NCBI GenBank assembly: GCA_018666295.1
Contig: JABIZW010000112.1
Location: forward strand, 1 to 9,245
Length of the DNA: 9,245 nt
Direction: 5' to 3'
From: Halieaceae bacterium
GTDB taxonomy: Bacteria > Pseudomonadota > Gammaproteobacteria > Pseudomonadales > Halieaceae
A program made the translations under genes and the position numbers. The notes beneath the pieces were generated by a model. The model was not told the DNA's origin. It searched no databases and saw only the letters and a list, made by a program, of their open reading frames with translations. Below are positions 5,738-9,245 of this stretch, piece after piece. How positions within the stretch are numbered: the first letter of the stretch is position 1; the number at the start of each line of letters is the position of its first letter.

Positions 5738-7258
5738 GTGAGACCCCATTCGACGGTTTCGAGAAACCCTTCACGCCGAACGGCATTGAAAGCACTGGCT
5801 CTCTTTGCCTCAACGTTACCCACCTCTGCTCTGGCGGCGCTGAGAGCGCTACTGCCTGCGGGCAAGCAACAACACGACTTTATTACGCACAACCCTCAGC
5901 CGCTCGCCCTCGAAACATCGCGGGATGCCTTTGGGCAAGGGCCCATAACGGCCATCGCGCAGTTCTTCGTGCGCAACAATCTACCGATGCCCGAGACCGA
6001 GATTGTGGCGGATCGAGACCGTTGGAGCATTCAGATCAAGGGCTGCGAAACATCGGGTCAAATCACACTTGCTGACCTTAAAACGCTTGAGACAACGACG
6101 GTCGCCAGTGTGCTGCAGTGTTCAGGCAATGGACGCGCCTTCTTCAACCACAACCCCGCTGGGTCGCCTTGGGGCGTTGGGGCTGCCGGCTGCGCGTTGT
6201 GGACGGGCGTCAAAGTTTCAGAGGTGCTTTCGCACTTCGCGGGCGCCAAGCCGCAGGCACGTTTTCTCACCGCCACAGGTGCCGAGTCCTTGCCGGCCGG
6301 CATCGACGTTACCTCAGTGGGTGTGGAGCGATCAGTACCCCTTGAAAAAGGCTTGCAAGACGCATTGCTTGTCTGGGAAATGAACGGGGAACCCCTGCCC
6401 TTGGTCCATGGCGGCCCGTTGCGCTTACTCGTGCCAGGCTACTTTGGGGTCAATAATGTGAAGTGGGTGAAGACCCTTGCGGCAGCGGCTGACGAGTCTG
6501 TTCACGCTATTCAGCAGTCGGGGTATCGTTTGCGACCGGTTGGACAAGCGGGCAATGCGAGTCATCCGTCGATGTACCGTATGCCTGTCAAATCCTGGAT
6601 CAATGGACCGGGAGGGAGCGGTGATCGTTTGTACCCCGGTAGACAGCAGATCTTCGGTGTCGCGTTTTCGGGTGAGCGCGGCGTCCAGCATGTTGATGTA
6701 TCCATCGACGGCGGCAAGCGATGGCAAAGCGCAACACTCTACGGCCCTGAACTCGGGCCCAATGCGTGGCGCACGTTCCAGATCAGCGTCGACTTAACAC
6801 CCGGTCAATACACATTTGTCAGCAGAGCCACTGATACTGCAGGTGATACCCAACCCGAGCACTTTTCAGCGAATCAGCGCGGCTATGGCCATAATGGCTG
6901 GCGCGACCATGGCCTCAGCGTGCAGATAAGCAACCAGCCTCAAGCCGTTGAGTCCGATAGGCTCGAGCCGCCTGCACCGGTTACATCGCAAACTGCTGCA
7001 ACAGCCTTGAGTCAAAAATCTCCGCTGGGCATGCGCTTATTCACACGCTCGACCCAGCCCGCTTGCGCGACCTGCCACACGCTCGAGGCCGCTGACGCAC
7101 AAGGGGTGATTGGTCCCAATTTAGACGTGTTACGGCCAAATGCGCAGCGAATTCGGGCCGCACTCGAGCAAGGTGTCGGCGCTATGCCGTCCTACGCCAA
7201 CCACCTGAGCAATGCCGAAATAAACGCATTGATTCGCTTCATCACCCGCACACAGTAA
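5738..7258 (+). CDS. Tat-exported sulfite dehydrogenase with fused C-terminal cytochrome c
   Basis: A 506-residue (GTG start) molybdenum enzyme of the sulfite oxidase family, likely oxidising sulfite to sulfate in the periplasm. The Tat signal has SRRTALK (12-18), a hydrophobic core and cleavage after ALA near 33. In the molybdopterin domain, Cys128 in LQCSGNGRAFF should ligate Mo. Arg79 (FFVRNN), His224 and Arg229 (HGGPLR), Lys242 (VKW) and Tyr263 align with human SUOX Arg160, His304, Arg309, Lys322 and Tyr343. The dimerisation domain follows (about 285-398), including DVSIDGGKRW. After a Pro/Ala linker, residues 431-506 form a small cytochrome c with CATCH (443-447) and axial Met483 in GAMPS. 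In SorAB-type enzymes this cytochrome is a separate subunit. The usual RNH triplet reads RNN (Asn81). GTG 5738 has GGAG 12 bases upstream; a TTG at 5702 would add 12 residues but lacks a ribosome site. A SoxC-like sulfane dehydrogenase role is less likely but not excluded. Confidence 0.9.
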   Translation: MRPHSTVSRNPSRRTALKALALFASTLPTSALAALRALLPAGKQQHDFITHNPQPLALETSRDAFGQGPITAIAQFFVRNNLPMPETEIVADRDRWSIQIKGCETSGQITLADLKTLETTTVASVLQCSGNGRAFFNHNPAGSPWGVGAAGCALWTGVKVSEVLSHFAGAKPQARFLTATGAESLPAGIDVTSVGVERSVPLEKGLQDALLVWEMNGEPLPLVHGGPLRLLVPGYFGVNNVKWVKTLAAAADESVHAIQQSGYRLRPVGQAGNASHPSMYRMPVKSWINGPGGSGDRLYPGRQQIFGVAFSGERGVQHVDVSIDGGKRWQSATLYGPELGPNAWRTFQISVDLTPGQYTFVSRATDTAGDTQPEHFSANQRGYGHNGWRDHGLSVQISNQPQAVESDRLEPPAPVTSQTAATALSQKSPLGMRLFTRSTQPACATCHTLEAADAQGVIGPNLDVLRPNAQRIRAALEQGVGAMPSYANHLSNAEINALIRFITRTQ

Positions 7259-7263
7259 GGCGA

Positions 7264-8829
7264 CTAACGCTGTCGTAGCGATACGAGACGCGCACAAAGT
7301 GCTGCCTCGGAATGATGTGCGCCAGAAAGTCTGTCCGTTACAAGCAGCCCCTCTTGGGCAACACCCCACCGCGGCCACGAATCAGATCCTTGCTTGTTCG
7401 GTGAGCCCGTGGCCAGAAAGGACATCCAGTGCGCGACGAGTTGCCCGGTCAGTGTTCGGTCAATCTCATTGGTAGGTATCCAGGCGTCGTGCGTATCAAA
7501 CACGTAGGGAAGCTCTGCCCCATGGTAAGCACCTATGGCGTCAAAGCCCTCGCGAACGCGATTAAAGCGATAGACCCAAGCGTCGCCACCCGCTTCATTG
7601 ATTGCTGATGCGAGGATCAGTGAAGGACAGGTGTATTGAAGCGCAGACCGAAGACGATCCATCTGCTCAAGGTCAGAATATTGCCTACCCACCGCGTCGC
7701 GAACCGCGTCCCACGTCGCTTCAGGGAACGCGAGTTGGAGGTAATCCTCAATCACTGCAGCGTCAGGAATGTACATGAGCGACTCGTTGCCGTTGGAGCC
7801 AATCAAGAGGTTTAACGGTGGCATACGCCCCTGCTCAACCAATGTTTCCAAGGGTATGGGCAATGTTTCAGAGTCCCTCACCGGACTGAAATAATGATTC
7901 TTGAAGAGACTCAGTTGAGAGGCTATTAGCGCCTCGGCCGGTACAGCTTTTAAGTCCTCAAAGCGACCGTCGACACCCGCGTGCTCTTCAACCAGCGCTC
8001 GTCCAACCTCAAACCCAGCCTCTCTTGACAATGAACTTGTTGCCGACCAGCCGGCGCTCTGGTGAATAACACCACTCACACGTCCTTTTAAAGCCGGCGC
8101 CAGTGCCAGGTGAAGCGCATTATCGGCGCCCGCAGACTCCCCGGACACCGTAATTCGAGTCGGATCACCGCCGAAAGCACCGATGTGGGTGTGAATCCAA
8201 TTCAACGCGGCGATCAGGTCGTGCAAGCCTGCGTTCTGAACCGACATGTCTGGGTGGCTCAGCCAACCAAAAACACCAAGACGGTAACCCACCGTGACCA
8301 CCACCGCGCCTCGCTGTGCAAGCGGCCCACCATGGTAATTGGGTTCGTAACTCCAGCCACCGGTGTTAGACCCACCATGAATGAAGACCAACACCGGTTT
8401 GGGCTCAGGATTATCAAGATCCGTCCAAACGTTCAAATAGAGACAGTCCTCAGAATACTCAGGGCCACTCATGAGACTCGGGTCGACACCAACCCGCTGC
8501 ATCATCCCGTGATACCACGCGAGACCGCTTCCCGACTGCATACACGCAGGTGCGAATTGGGTTGCGTCGACAACCTGCTCCGAAGGCACCCACGGAATCG
8601 GTCGCTCCCAGCGCAAATCATCAAGCGGCGGCTCAGCGAATGGCAACCCAAGAAACGCCTCAACACCCTCCGCCGACGACAGTCCAACGATGGAACTGGG
8701 TCCAAGCTGCACGACAGGCCCCTCTTCCTCCGAACTGCAGGCCATAAGACTCACCAACGCACTTGATACGATGACGCCTCCCATCCACCGCAATGTGCGC
8801 CTCAACGTGTCTCCAATAAAATGCGTCAT
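7264..8829 (-). CDS. Second type-B carboxylesterase lipoprotein
   Basis: A 521-residue carboxylesterase-family hydrolase, homologous to but clearly diverged from the esterase at 1073-2683. The N-terminus (RR at 10-11, hydrophobic 17-30, lipobox LMAC with Cys31 and +2 Ser) marks a lipoprotein probably sorted to the outer membrane. GLPFAEPPLDDLRW is near 61-74, the SEDCLYLNVW block near 126-135, the oxyanion loop HGG at 151-153, nucleophile Ser232 in GESAG, acid Glu349 in GNESLMY, and His436 in YHGAELPYVF, so the triad is complete. The ATG at 8829 has only a weak upstream GAGA. An internal ATG at 8784 (residue 16) would give a shorter signal but has no better ribosome site. The gene starts 10 bases after the SDR stop, so the two are likely co-transcribed and perhaps translationally coupled. 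Its stop faces the sulfite dehydrogenase stop 5 bases away. The substrate is unknown. Confidence 0.92.
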   Translation of the reverse strand: MTHFIGDTLRRTLRWMGGVIVSSALVSLMACSSEEEGPVVQLGPSSIVGLSSAEGVEAFLGLPFAEPPLDDLRWERPIPWVPSEQVVDATQFAPACMQSGSGLAWYHGMMQRVGVDPSLMSGPEYSEDCLYLNVWTDLDNPEPKPVLVFIHGGSNTGGWSYEPNYHGGPLAQRGAVVVTVGYRLGVFGWLSHPDMSVQNAGLHDLIAALNWIHTHIGAFGGDPTRITVSGESAGADNALHLALAPALKGRVSGVIHQSAGWSATSSLSREAGFEVGRALVEEHAGVDGRFEDLKAVPAEALIASQLSLFKNHYFSPVRDSETLPIPLETLVEQGRMPPLNLLIGSNGNESLMYIPDAAVIEDYLQLAFPEATWDAVRDAVGRQYSDLEQMDRLRSALQYTCPSLILASAINEAGGDAWVYRFNRVREGFDAIGAYHGAELPYVFDTHDAWIPTNEIDRTLTGQLVAHWMSFLATGSPNKQGSDSWPRWGVAQEGLLVTDRLSGAHHSEAALCARLVSLRQR

Positions 8830-8839
8830 AGAATTCGTC

Positions 8840-9245
8840 TCAACGACTGTCTAGCCAATTGGCCAGGGTTTCAGTGTGACCGTCAAGTCCAATCGCTTGA
8901 CCCGAAATTCTGGCGCCGTGACGACTGGCAAGGAAGCACACCATAGCCGCCACATCCTCCACCTGTGTAAAGCATTGAAGCGAGCTCTGTTGCTCGTAGA
9001 CCTGACGTATTTGCTCTGCGGACACGCCACGCGCCCTCGCATCGCGTTCAATAACACCTTCAATACGCGGGCCATCAACACTGGCAGGACAGAGGGCATT
9101 AACCCGGATATTGTGCGGCCCAAGCTCCATGGCCCATGTTTTAGTCAGCCCTATCAGCGCCCACTTTGCCGCCACATAGGGCGATCGATTTGGGCATCCG
9201 GTGAGGCCTGCATTGGATGAGATATTGATGATTACACCCGTGCGC
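8840..9245 (-). CDS. Short-chain dehydrogenase/reductase (N-terminus outside the window)
   Basis: The C-terminal 134 residues of a classical SDR, an NAD(P)-dependent oxidoreductase acting on alcohols or ketones in the cytoplasm. The reading frame is open to the window edge, so the GTG at 9175 is an internal Val codon rather than a start. Visible residues begin RTGVIINISSNAG, giving the catalytic Ser at residue 10 here. YVAAK (23-27) supplies Tyr and Lys, with Ser exactly 13 residues before Tyr as in the family. NIRVNALCPASVDGPR follows the usual IRVN-x-x-x-PG region with Ala in place of Gly. SGQAIGLDGHTE near the C-terminus is the typical end of the fold. About 120 N-terminal residues, including the TGxxxGIG nucleotide motif, lie outside. 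The stop is 10 bases before the second esterase start, so it probably leads that gene in an operon. It could oxidise an alcohol released by the esterase, but this is inference. Confidence 0.92.
   Translation of the reverse strand, partial: RTGVIINISSNAGLTGCPNRSPYVAAKWALIGLTKTWAMELGPHNIRVNALCPASVDGPRIEGVIERDARARGVSAEQIRQVYEQQSSLQCFTQVEDVAAMVCFLASRHGARISGQAIGLDGHTETLANWLDSR

Noticed and set aside
7269..7281. Small inverted repeat CGCT...AGCG near the convergent stops, possible terminator
   Set aside because: The stem is only four base pairs, there is no following T run, and it lies inside the esterase coding sequence.
8110..8766. A 218-codon plus-strand open frame opposite the second esterase
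   Set aside because: It is fully antisense to a gene with a complete catalytic triad. Its translation is rich in Arg, Pro, His and Thr with no recognisable motif, as expected from the complement of a GC-rich coding frame.

Overview
This 9.2 kb window looks like chromosomal DNA of a Gram-negative proteobacterium, most likely a marine gammaproteobacterium. The Halieaceae (OM60/NOR5) and their relatives fit the style of the genes, but no marker here proves the genus. The evidence is tightly packed genes with good Shine-Dalgarno sites, two outer-membrane-type lipoproteins, a Tat-exported molybdenum enzyme fused to cytochrome c, and catabolic genes for hydrophobic acyl compounds. GC content looks to be in the mid-50s by eye. 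There are no RNA genes, mobile elements, CRISPR arrays or long repeats, and no gene-free stretch over 300 bases.

Layout from left to right: (1) 1-1052, minus strand: the N-terminal 350 residues of an exported amidase-signature hydrolase, cut by the window edge. (2) 1073-2683, minus: a type-B carboxylesterase lipoprotein. (3) 2719-3777 and 3794-4996, minus: two adjacent acyl-CoA dehydrogenase genes that look like the small and large subunits of a heteromeric enzyme. (4) 4997-5135: a divergent control region with mirror-placed candidate -10 boxes and an imperfect palindrome. (5) 5136-5720 and 5738-7258, plus: a LysE/RhtB-family exporter, then a sulfite dehydrogenase with a C-terminal cytochrome c domain. 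(6) 7264-8829, minus: a second type-B carboxylesterase lipoprotein, convergent with the sulfite dehydrogenase. (7) 8840-9245, minus: the C-terminal half of a short-chain dehydrogenase/reductase (SDR).

How the genes may work together: the minus-strand genes form at least two transcription units, SDR-esterase and large ACAD-small ACAD-esterase-amidase. A reasonable reading is a catabolic locus in which surface or periplasmic hydrolases (two esterases and the amidase) release an alcohol or acid from an ester or amide. The cytoplasmic SDR and the heteromeric acyl-CoA dehydrogenase would then oxidise the product. The dehydrogenase pair resembles the alpha2beta2 enzymes known from steroid side-chain beta-oxidation, so a bulky terpenoid or steroid-like substrate is possible but unproven. 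The plus-strand exporter/sulfite dehydrogenase pair lies between the two minus-strand units and looks like a separate sulfur-oxidation module.
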